NCBI GenBank assembly: GCA_024036415.1
Contig: JAMWET010000179.1
Location: 25,161 to 89,160, forward strand
Length of the DNA stretch: 64,000 nucleotides
Source: Prochilodus magdalenae
Taxonomy: Eukaryota; Chordata; Actinopteri; Characiformes; Prochilodontidae
Direction of reading: 5' to 3'
Made by a program: the position numbers and the translations under genes. This document shows, piece by piece, positions 1 through 9,600 of this stretch. Below the pieces are notes generated by a model, which did no database searches, was not told the origin of the DNA, and worked only from the letters and a program-made list of their open reading frames with translations. How positions within the stretch are numbered: the stretch's first letter is position 1; each line of letters opens with the position of its first letter.

Positions 1-562
1 CATATTACTTTATGTAAGACAGCAGGATCGAGGATTTCTGCTTTGTGGATCTCTCCACAAGGTGATTGAAAATGTTGCATGGACTCATCTAAAGCAGTAA
101 AAAGGCACACTGTAAATAGTGAATGTTGCGCAGTATGGATGATGCAGTGATTCTGGGCAAGTTGTGTCTTCTTAGGCTTTAAAACCTCCAAAATCTCCTT
201 CTCACAATCCAGCACAAGCAAAGCTGACTACTGTCAGTTTCCCTTTTTAAATATCAGTACTATCTGCAACCCTGTGCTCACTTTCCCTGTTTATGTTTTC
301 ACTATATCAAAACTCCTGTGATATTTCCCATCACATACTTATGCATGAATACATTACAATTTATTATTAATTATTTTATTAAATTATGAAAAAATAAAAC
401 ACTGAAAAGGGCCATTGTACATCAATACAAACTTATTCTGACTGATATTTATACTAAGAGATGACTGAAGGCTGTCATATGAGCAAACCTAATAAAAAAA
501 CATAAAAGAGAAAAAAAGACTTAATAATCATATTTAAGTGAACCCCTTTTAGCACCTCCTAC

Positions 563-871
563 CTGAACAGATGACTCCAGCATCTTTAGAGTGATCACAT
601 TTATGATCACCCCACCCTGGTGATCTACAGTTCTTCAGTGAAGACTCTGATCCTCTACAATGTATATAATTCATCCAGATTGGTCCTGATCCTGGTCCAT
701 AGTGATCATCACTGACTGCATCCACAGCCTCTCCACAGCCCAGCTCTCTACACACCACTGCAGCGTCAGTCATATCCCAGTTATCATCACACACTGTTCC
801 CCACTGTCCTCTATGAAGAACCTCCACTCTCCCAGCACAGCGTCTCCCTCCATCTACCAGCCGCAAACCAT
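563..871 (-). CDS. Gene 1 SRCR exon 2 (type A)
   Basis: A 309-nt phase 1-1 exon, acceptor TACAG|AT at 871 and donor CAG|GTAGG at 563. It encodes one SRCR domain with eight cysteines and the motif [16 protein letters not shown]. Most similar to the type-A exons of gene 2. Confidence 0.88.
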
Positions 872-1418
872 CTGTAGCATTGGGAGGAGGAGAGGAGTAT
901 AGACATAAAAATACAGACATACACAGGATCAAGGTGGAATATGTTAAGCATCAAATATTGAATCTCACCTCAGAAATAATAAATAAAGCATCATAGGTAA
1001 CAAGTTAATTTATTTTTATTCTAAGGTAAAAAAAAATGTAAAATAAAACAAATTTGTGCTGTTGAGGTGTTATTATTACCAAAGGTACTGTAGTGAGGAT
1101 TTCCAGAGCAGATCACTCCAGCGTCTTTATAATGGTTGCAGTTATGTTTACCCCACCCATTTGATTTACAGTTCTTCAGTGAAGATTCTGATCCTCTACA
1201 GCCCACATTATCCATCCAGATTGGTCCTGATCCTGGTCCGAAAACAGCTCGGCCCACAGCATGCACACCCTCTCCACATCCCAGCTCTCTACACACCACT
1301 TTAGCATCATTCCCACTCCAGTCATCACCACACACTGTTCCCCACTGTCCTTTATAAAGAACCTCCACTCTCCCAACACAACGACTCCTACCATCCGCCA
1401 GCCTCACACTGTCTGTAC

Positions 1419-1466
<48 letters not shown>

Positions 1467-1941
1467 TGTTTTATAAGCATATAAATAAATGAATCTATCA
1501 ATGAAAGTTTGTTCCTATAATTAAAAGTCATGTAATTTGGATATTATAGAGAATGCCAAGGTAAACATTTCTATAAGAACTATAAACTAAATTAACATCA
1601 AGATTTTCTCCCAGTTAAAGGAACATATTTACAGGACAATTTAATTTTTGTATATTTAGCAAAATCCAAAAACAATGCCAAATTACTTTTGTCTCCAGAT
1701 TTTATTTGACATAAGTTCTGTAATTTTCAAACTGATGGCCTGTCTCTGTTTTTTATCTGATTTCTCTTTCCCTGCTGATACAGCCTTTCTTTTATCTTTG
1801 CAAGACTTTGCTACAAATATGTTTTCAAAACAAGATTTAAAATTTAAAATGGTTTAATCTAAATATTTAATAGTGTAACTTACCAGCTGTGGAGAGAGTG
1901 ATTGTGGAAGAGAGAAGAATGAGAACCACACAGCTGTCCAT
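563..1941 (-). CDS. SRCR gene 1 (partial): leader plus two type-A SRCR exons
   Basis: Seen: three minus-strand exons in one consistent phase-1 frame: leader 1884-1941, SRCR 1080-1412 and SRCR 563-871. The last exon ends in a good donor (CAG|GTAGG), so the gene continues past the left edge and no stop is visible. The start is the ATG at 1941, which opens a hydrophobic signal peptide ([12 protein letters not shown]...). Both domains carry the eight cysteines of group B SRCR folds and the [14 protein letters not shown] and GPGSGPIW motifs. Family knowledge: such proteins are secreted or membrane pattern-recognition or co-receptors on leukocytes. Inference: a CD163/WC1-like receptor and paralogue of the three genes to the right. 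The leader, 5' region and promoter closely match those of genes 2 and 3. Ligand unknown. Confidence 0.85.
1080..1412 (-). CDS. Gene 1 SRCR exon 1 (type A, extended 3' end)
   Basis: A 333-nt phase 1-1 exon encoding an eight-cysteine SRCR domain. The usual donor just after the last Cys (CTCTG|GT) reads GGAAAT here. The next in-phase donor, TTTG|GTAATA at 1080, adds eight residues (NPHYSTF and a split codon) before the next exon. The acceptor at 1412 is preceded on the minus strand by a long (TC)n tract. Confidence 0.85.
1421..1464. repeat. (GA)n microsatellite in gene 1 intron 1
   Basis: Uninterrupted GA dinucleotides. On the coding (minus) strand this is a (TC)n tract ending about 10 nt before the acceptor of SRCR exon 1, so it extends the polypyrimidine tract. 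Confidence 0.95.
1884..1941 (-). CDS. Gene 1 leader exon (signal peptide)
   Basis: 58 nt from ATG to the donor GCTG|GTAAG, phase 1. It encodes a short charged start, a VVLILLSS hydrophobic core and STA before the junction, as expected of a cleavable signal peptide. Nearly identical exons start genes 2 (29754-29811) and 3 (50238-50295). Confidence 0.88.
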
Positions 1942-2021
1942 CTCCCTCTGACCTGCACACAGTCCGTTCAACTCAGCAGCAGAACAAGCTTCACCTCCTC
2001 TACCCCAGAGAGACTGAAGAT

Positions 2022-2025
<4 letters not shown>

Positions 2026-2097
<72 letters not shown>
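2026..2097. repeat. (GA)n microsatellite in gene 1 5' leader region
   Basis: About 70 bp of GA dinucleotides, read as (CT)n on the minus strand between the TATA-like box and the ATG. The same place holds a short GA-rich stretch in gene 2 (29894-29921) and a longer interrupted one in gene 3 (50379-50460). Confidence 0.95.
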
Positions 2098-2100
<3 letters not shown>

Positions 2101-2113
2101 GGGAGGGAGAGAG

Positions 2114-2395
2114 AAGCTCTTCACAGCCGCCAATCACACTCACTATTACCTTATTAGAAAGAGAAGAGGAAACCATCAAACATTTTCAGTGACAAATCAG
2201 AGGAGGCATTTTCTCTCCCTCCATATATATATCAAAAGAGCGTCAGCACTGATGAACAGAACTCCACCTCCGTCTCTAGAGGAGTGTGTGTGAGGAGAGA
2301 CGCTCACAGCAGTGTGGTGAGAAACACACCGACATACAGGAGACAGAAGAGGAGACACTTCAGTGTAATACAGCACTAATGCTGCACCTGCAGAG
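2114..2395 (-). promoter_or_regulatory. Promoter/5' UTR block of gene 1
   Basis: Seen: a block of about 280 bp closely conserved upstream of the leaders of genes 1, 2 and 3. On the minus strand it contains a TATA-like GATATATATATGG (2221-2233), upstream a RUNX-type element (TGTGGT on the plus strand, 2313-2318), and downstream an ETS-like AGGAAA. Inference: transcription starts roughly 25-30 nt below the TATA-like box, giving a 5' UTR of about 200-260 nt. RUNX/ETS sites would suit leukocyte expression but are short motifs. Confidence 0.55.
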
Positions 2396-2424
2396 ACACA
2401 CTGATAACCATCTCTCTCTCTCTC

Positions 2425-2460
2425 TCTCACACACAAACACACACACACACACACACAGAC
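2425..2460. repeat. (CA)n microsatellite upstream of gene 1
   Basis: CA-rich dinucleotide tract next to a CT tract. Equivalent CA tracts stand upstream of genes 2 (30228-30273) and 3 (50756-50776). Confidence 0.85.
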
Positions 2461-2795
2461 GCACACTCTCTCTCTGTCTCTCATACACATACAGTGCTCT
2501 GAGTAAAAATGCATACACACAGGAATACCAGTTTATCACTTTTACAGAAGATTAAACCTGTAAATAATCTAATGTAAAGCGGTTATTATACTGATCTGAA
2601 ATGAGAAACAGGCTATTTATGATTATGAAACAGACTTATGATTTTATAATACAAGAAAAAAAGATAATCTATGATGTTACTTAATTAAGTAATATATTAA
2701 TTACAGTTTAATTCTCTTTTGTACCAATAATTTAGTTTGTACCCTTTAGACACAATCTTACAAGCGGTTTCAGTGACGGTAGTACATAATGTTTG

Positions 2796-2812
2796 CCACT
2801 AGATGGCAGTAG
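2796..2812 (+). promoter_or_regulatory. CTCF-like site upstream of gene 1
   Basis: The 17-mer CCACTAGATGGCAGTAG fits the CTCF core (CCACNAGNNGGCAG) closely. It lies about 855 bp upstream of the gene 1 ATG. The same 17-mer occurs upstream of gene 2. By-eye motif call only. Confidence 0.5.
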
Positions 2813-3299
2813 AGGATGAATAATAATTAAAGCTGTGAAACTGCTGGTGTGGTAATATGATTACTAATATTAGTATAATTATTATTATTAATATTAATAT
2901 TATTACTAATATTAAATAAATATATAAATACCTTACCTATTGACATATTCACTTTATTTCATCTTCACTTCAATAAATCACATACATTCAGATTACAATC
3001 AAAAGTATGATTTGGTGGATTCCCAGGAAAGAAAGAAAGCAAGAATACCCTTCATTAATAATAGGTAGGAGTGTAATATGGATGATTCTCCAACCACAGC
3101 GAATCACGTGTGTAAATACAAAATGTAAATAAAAATATATATCTGAAAAATAAAGTTGAAGGATTCAGGGTGAGGTTGAACATGCATTTGTAACTGGTTG
3201 ATGAAAACAGGAGTGGAGTGAAATCAGCAACTTACTGGTTCTTATTTAGAAGCAAAAATTGGGATTGATAAATCCTGTATGTATGCAGCAGAATCAGTA

Positions 3300-4330
3300 G
3301 ATGCTTAACCTTTTACTGTCCTGCATACTGGTATGGTATATCATGAGTTCCATGATGGAGCAAATGGCCATGGTATGGTATATTCTGAGTTCCATGATGG
3401 AGCAAATGGCCATTTTTGTCCTCAAAACGAAAACAGGAATGCATCCATATAGGTCCAAGTTCTCTGACGCTGTCTGCTAAACGTACTAGTAAGTGCACAT
3501 TGCGCACCTATTTGAGACCAGAAATTCCTGCATGATTCACCTGTGCAGACGTTATTGGCTCCATTAGAAGAATGAATATTGCCTCACTTAGCAGTAGGAA
3601 ATGGTTGTAGTATAGGTGTGCAAGAACACCCTGGAAGACTACTGGGCCGAAAAACAACAACATATATCAGTATTCTGGGTATTCTAGAGTACCTTCTGTA
3701 AGAAGACACAGAACGGGGATACCGGGCCAAAAATGGGGGTTGAATTTTACTTATGCGTCTGTCTACTTCCCTAACAGATCGGACCACACTAAATGGACAG
3801 CGTAAGAATTCTGTGGAAAACCACAAAAACATCAAAAGACGCAGGACACCAAGTAGCACAGCGTAGATGGATTCACCAAACCAAAGACCCGCAAGTATCA
3901 TATCGCGTTTTGTACGTTCCAAAAATCTTAGCTCATTAATAACACAGCAAAAGGCCAAATAGAAAATTTGGATGACTGTATTCCACTGTATTCCACATCA
4001 AAGAGATTCTTAAATCACTTAGTGGGCCACTGCAATTTGTAAAACCGATTCAGCTTGCCACCATATATTTCTTCAATATTGTTTTGGCACTTTTTCCATC
4101 GTGCAAATCTGAATTTCAGTTTTACTCAAAACTTTGCTTTGCAAACACGGCCTGAATCTGTGTTTCAATTGGAACCTTAATGAAGTAAGAGGTTGACCCA
4201 TCTACGGCAACATTAGCTTTACAAGCTTGGCACTGGGTATTACTCTCTACAGACATGTAGCAACAGTTGCAGTATCTTACTCATCAATAAATTCTTTGAA
4301 TTTTGTGTTAATTTCTAATACATTCCTTCT
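3300..4330 (-). mobile_element. Degraded transposase relic (tnp2/CACTA-like)
   Basis: Seen: minus-strand fragments in shifting frames, including KRDMILAGLWFGES (about 3900), LFFGPVVFQGVLAHLYYNHFLLLSEAIF (frame change and stop before it, about 3590-3670; only partly contiguous) and a CxxC-type N-terminal piece with SYFIKVPIETQ near 4170-4230. From memory these resemble the long transposase-domain proteins abundant in fish genomes. Frameshifts and stops exclude function. A direct repeat of about 42 bp (3331-3412) lies at its left side. Exact ends are not visible. Confidence 0.5.
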
Positions 4331-4439
4331 GAAGTTCAGTTGTGCAGTGCAGGTTGATTAATTTCTGTAAGTCACCTAAAGCCTTCCGTGTAATTTTATG
4401 CCTAATAGCAGAGGTCGTTATGAGGAGACTCTCTGCAAC

Positions 4440-4900
4440 AGATATTGTGTAACTCAGGGAGCTCAGAAACAGGGAGGGGATCCATTATGGTAGGCTTTAT
4501 TCAAAAAACATGAAACACAAAAGCATCCAAAAGTACAAAAAGCTCAAAAGCTGCCAAAAACCAGAACAGAAATCTAAAAAATCCAAACACCCAGAAGTTT
4601 CTCAAAAATCAACAAAAAGCCGGGAAGTCATTTAAAATGGCACAAAAATGAAACACTGAGATAACTGAAGAAGCAAGACACTCACAAGGACAAACAACCA
4701 GTCAACAGAGAGGCAGTTAACACTCCACTAACACCTAGGGAAGGGAAGGCTATTTAAAGGAAAGGGTATTAGGCTGGGATAGGGAGCAGGTGTGAAGGGA
4801 CAGGTACAGGAGGGGCTAGGTGAAAGGGAGCAGGAGCACAACTCGCTAGAACTCTGGCGAGGTTGACCTCTGGTGGCCGGCATGAGGAGTGCGCCGAGGT
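4440..4900. repeat. Unclassified interspersed repeat-like block
   Basis: A-rich plus-strand segment with repeated 'caaaaa' words, followed by a GC-richer tail ending just before the orphan leader. It has no coding capacity. The composition suggests a non-autonomous element, but no family or ends could be assigned. Confidence 0.25.
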
Positions 4901-4920
4901 TGTATCTCTTGAGCAGACCT

Positions 4921-4995
4921 GACAGCAGGTCAGAGGGAGATGGACAGCTGTGTGCCTCTGATTCTTCTGTCCTCCATCCTCACACAGCTGATAAA
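4921..4995 (+). pseudogene. Orphan inverted copy of the SRCR leader exon
   Basis: On the plus strand, CAGGTCAGAGGGAGATGGAC (start codon at 4940) matches the sequence around the start codons of genes 1-3 on the opposite strand. The reading frame MDSCVPLILLSSILTQL repeats the leader peptide. Relative to the functional leaders it is 7 nt shorter and the donor GTAAG is replaced by ATAAA, so it cannot be spliced in phase 1. No SRCR exon follows on the plus strand. It is best read as a fragment of a once inverted paralogue. Confidence 0.65.
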
Positions 4996-4999
4996 TATT

Positions 5000-5730
5000 T
5001 ACTTTCATATTTAATACAGTTTTTACTGTCATTACTATGTGTAGTTACATATATGAACTGTTACTGGAGAGGGAGCTGGTGTCTTCATGAACCACATAAA
5101 GGTCTTTGGACATATGATGTAATGACTGACGTTAGCAGGTATTGCAGGACTCTTATAAATAAAACAAGTGCAGTAATGTCAAACTGGGTTTATTGCATTG
5201 GCTTAATGAATATTTTGGTCAGGAGCAGATGAATAATATCAATATTTACAACAAAAGGATTAGAATGGAAAGAAATCAGGAACAATGTGACAATAATAAC
5301 ATGGTGTAAAGAAACAAAAACTGTTTAAAATAACTGGTCTTTTAGTCTAAGGGGTCTGTGTCCTCTCTCTTTCCTCACAGACTGGCATTCCTTTGATGTT
5401 TGAGGTGCAGCTTGTTCTCTCCTCTAAACTCCCTCCTTAAACTCAGCGTGTCTTTACACTTCAGTAACCTCAGCAGATAGTACATCAAATATGCATCACC
5501 ACATCTACAACCTATTCTCAGTTCTGACTCTGACAGTAAAAGAGAGGAGCTAACAGTGTTCTCCTCCTCAGAGTGACCAGGAGTCCAGCCTTCCACTGCT
5601 GCTCCTGATAAAGAGAGATCTGGACAGTACAGAATTACCTCTCAGACCACAGCAGGACATACCATACATTACACTCTTACATCATAAACAACTCAAGATA
5701 TACAATTTAACTAGCACATGTGATTAAGCT
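5000..5730. other. Intergenic stretch with no recognised gene
   Basis: AT-rich DNA with short open frames on both strands. A 73-codon minus-strand frame at 5375-5596 has no recognisable domain or splice context. Nothing else can be supported. Confidence 0.5.
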
Positions 5731-5747
5731 CTATATATAATCATCAT

Positions 5748-5751
5748 CCTG

Positions 5752-5789
<38 letters not shown>

Positions 5790-5797
5790 CCTCCTCA

Positions 5798-5833
<36 letters not shown>

Positions 5834-6010
5834 CCATCGCCATCGCCATCATCATCGCCATCATCATCATCATCATCTTCACCCTCACCCTCATCATCAT
5901 CATCATCATCATCCTCATCCTCATCCTCATCCTCATCCTCATCCTCATCCTCATCCTCATCATCCTCATCATCATCCTCATCCTCATCATCATCACCCTC
6001 ATCATCATTA
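5748..6010. repeat. Compound (TCA/TCC/TCG)n trinucleotide array
   Basis: About 260 bp of TCA, TCC, TCG and CCA triplets. The long Asp/Glu-rich and Met/Arg-rich minus-strand frames across it are by-products of the triplet repeat. Confidence 0.95.
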
Positions 6011-6604
6011 ATCATTATAGACTTGGAAATAATACTTGAAGGTGAGGGATGCTTTTTTGGAGGGGGCGGAGTAACATTACAGTCATACAGCACAGTTTCA
6101 CAATTCCACTTCCTGTCTGTACAGCTTTTGTAACTGTACCCTCTTCTATAGTACTCAGTGAATAAACATTCAAAATCTCTAAATTAATAAACTTTAAATC
6201 TGAATCATTCAACTCATTTTGTGTTAGAACACAAGAACAGAGCGTCTCTGACACACACTGTACCTGCCTGTGTTAAATATGAAACACACTGGTAGCATTA
6301 AAAGTAACATGAACCCTGTTCTCCTTACCTGAACACACAGACCGGCTCTAATATATAACACACTACATGCTGATGTTAACATCTGCACTGTGTGGAACTC
6401 ACTAAGACAGGTAGACTTCACACTTCCTGATATTTAGGTGGGTAAACTGGGGAGGTGTTTAATACTACAGGGTCCTATTTGAGACGTGTAAAGCTGGAAC
6501 AGTGTTTATACTCTTTAAAGTAAGAGCTGTAATCTGAATCTTTCTGTTTGTGCCTGAAGAGGTTTGGATGGCATTTCCTGAGGAAGGACACTGGGCGTGG
6601 TCTG

Positions 6605-6654
6605 TCAGTCACACTGATGCTTCTTTGTCTGAAGCTTCTCCACGTCATCGTAGT
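6605..6654 (-). CDS. Gene 2 last tail exon (frameshifted, early stop)
   Basis: Acceptor TTTGCAG|AC at 6654. It encodes [16 protein letters not shown] and stops at 6605. Compared with gene 3 (35325-35443) it is 5 nt shorter near the start, so the conserved continuation [12 protein letters not shown]... survives only in another frame (down to about 6540). The tail is therefore about 22 residues shorter. Confidence 0.7.
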
Positions 6655-9600
6655 CTGCAAACACAGCAAATATTTCTCAGATAAAAATCTCTCATATCTC
6701 TCAGATGAAATAGCGCGTCTGTACAGCTCTGTGTAGGTTCTGTTTAGCTGCTAACTCGTAGCTCATAGCCAACTTAACTTTATACCTGTTCTTTCCAAAC
6801 CAGCAGTGCTTATTAATTATTCTCATTATTTTCCACTGGTGGATCTGAAGCAGCAGGTTCACTGTTTAGCAAACGTTTATTCATTCATGTCATAGTTTCT
6901 CTCTGCAGGCAACACCAAATCATTTTTATTACTAGTAATAGTAATAAAATTAGTAATAATTTAATTTTTTACTTGTTTTATTTAACTAGTGAAACACATA
7001 ATACAGCATTAATACATTTTGATTAACTTTCACCAGTGTGCTAAATTGACATCTTTAACAGTGACTAATGCCATTGAAATATACTGATGAAACGGATGAG
7101 ATATTGCTGAATACAGTATGACATCTGGTGTCACTGTAATACTGTCATGAAAAAAACATGCCATCTCCAGCAGTTATGTTTTCAGTCATGTTTTAAAAAG
7201 TGTTAGATTTTATAAATTTTGTCTGTTTCATTTAAACACTTTCCCGGTTAAATTTGCACTGCATAGTATTAGCTTAACTTTAGTAGCTACTCGGCTATTG
7301 AATATGAAAGTCAGATTATCTAGGGTCAAGGTTCTTGAGCCCATTAATATTTCAGACCACAAAGGAATTCCACTAAATGTAAACTTAAATGTAGCCCTGC
7401 AAAATATTGTCACCTCAACCCCCTTCACAGAGTGCTAGTTAGCTCACCCACCACAGTTCTCTAAAACCACCTAACTGAAGTACTTCATTGATGACCATCC
7501 CATTTAACACCCAATAGAGTTCTGACTGTTCGCAATGAATGTGAATGCTCAGTGTATACACAGTGTCTCCCTGTTCATGTATTACTGTTGATTTATCATA
7601 TGTCATAAATTCTGTGAACATGTTTTCAGCAGAATTACTCTACACTTGATTTAAATGAGACCTATTATATCTTTCAGTTCTTCCCATGTAATGTAAAGGG
7701 TCAGCCAGAAGGAAACTTTCTCCACAGAACCCACATTCCTCTGCCTGAAACGCCTCAGTGTACTTCCAGCCCTTTTCTCTGTTACAAGGTGATGTCGTCT
7801 TGTAACACAGTCCTTATTGGCTGCTAGTAGAGGCTGAGATTGTGCCAGGATGCTGCTGTTGCTTTCAACTGCTCTGGGCAAAAGCACTCTAAGATCATTG
7901 GAAGGGGGACTAAAGACACAGGACCTCTAGCAGAGCATTTCAGACAGCAGGTGAGATGTACAGTACGTAAAGATGTACAGTATGTAAATAATTATGTGCT
8001 TTCGGAACACTGAAACATGGAAATCTATTCCAGCAGACCACAAATATAAAATTATGAATATTTATAGTAAACATAAAGGGACCCATTTAAATCACTTCCT
8101 TCTCCATTCACACTCACATTTGGAATTTGTGGGGTGCACCAGATCAGATCAGCCACTCACCTTTCACATCCTGTCTAGCACTGATGACATCATCATAGTT
8201 CCCTGGTGTGTCTAGTAAACCAACATAAGAAGACAAATGAAAACAGTAAAAAGACAAACCTGAGATCTAAAGCTGAGTTGAAGCTTCAGTGTAAATGATT
8301 TATCTACATTCAGTAAAACTTACTCAGCATAATGTTGGAGTTCAGTCCAGAAACAGCATCATCATAGTTATCTGTCATGTCTTCTGTCAGAATGTAGATC
8401 AATATCATTAAATCAGCATCAGTATCATCAGTGACTGTGTTCATGTTGGAGATTACAGGCATAAAAATTAAAAGGTTTTTATAAGACCATTTTTATTGAA
8501 CAAATATTAAATTTTCTATCCATTTCTACTGTATCTTTCTAAAAACCCAAAAAACAAACCCACAACAGAAACACACCTGCTGCACCACCAGATATCTTTC
8601 CAGCAGTGATGACATCATCATAGCTCTCTGCTGAGTCCTCTTGTGCTGATTCACCTGAATCAAATAAAAGCAGACTGACTTTACAAACGACCATCTCTTT
8701 CCCAGCGTGCTGCTGAAACTCTCCTTCACACTGTCATCTCTAGCTGCTTAAACCCTTTCACATTCAGCAACTCCCACATTTAAATCCAGCCGTAAGACAT
8801 ATATTCAGTCTTAGATACAGTCTCCCTCTATAAACGCACTACAGCTCAAGTTATTTCATCATCTGTGTTGTGGCTTTTATATGTCTGCCATTGTTGTGTC
8901 TTCTGTTTAGTTTGTTGTTATGTGTTTAGTGGATATATTAATTGTATTATGTAAGCATCTCTATGTCTTAAAAAGCAAGATATAATGTCATATATAATTA
9001 TATAATATAATATTATTAGTTATAGTTTATTAGTAATAATAATAATAATAATAATAATCATGCAGATGCTTTTAGACTTTTAGACTTTAGCAGAGAGTCT
9101 AAAACAGTCCTTAATATAATAATCTAATAATCATAATACTAATAATTATATAATAAAATATTGACCTTGGTGTGTTAATACCATTTTAAACTTATCAATA
9201 ATTCTAAATTTATTATCTAAAATATCACATTAAGCACATCAAACTAGAACCTAATGAGATGCACAGCAGTGGTGTAGCAGCCACATACCAGAGATAAGCT
9301 CATTATTCACATCCTCATATCCTGAATGCTGTGCTTCAGAGAGGACACTTCCTGTTAGAGGGGAACAGAACATAAACACATTCAGAATACAGAACCTCCC
9401 ACAATCCCCTGAGTGCTGTGGATCTGTATGAACTGGGCTGACTGCAGAACATTGTAATAGCCCAGCTTGTACATGGCACTCTCACCCTACGTTCACACTA
9501 GGCTATAAGTTGCTTATGACCAAGTTTGTCTCTTGTGGGTGTGTTCTAGGCTGCTCATGTTGTTGTGTGTGGGTGAGTACAAAGTCCAGGAAAGCTAGTT

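Noticed and set aside
1..562. Search for a further gene 1 exon at the left edge
   Set aside because: AT-rich sequence without an SRCR motif or acceptor in phase; taken as intron.
5731..6093. Asp/Glu-rich 120-codon frame
   Set aside because: It is the translation of a TCA/TCC triplet repeat, with an equally long Met/Arg frame in another register.
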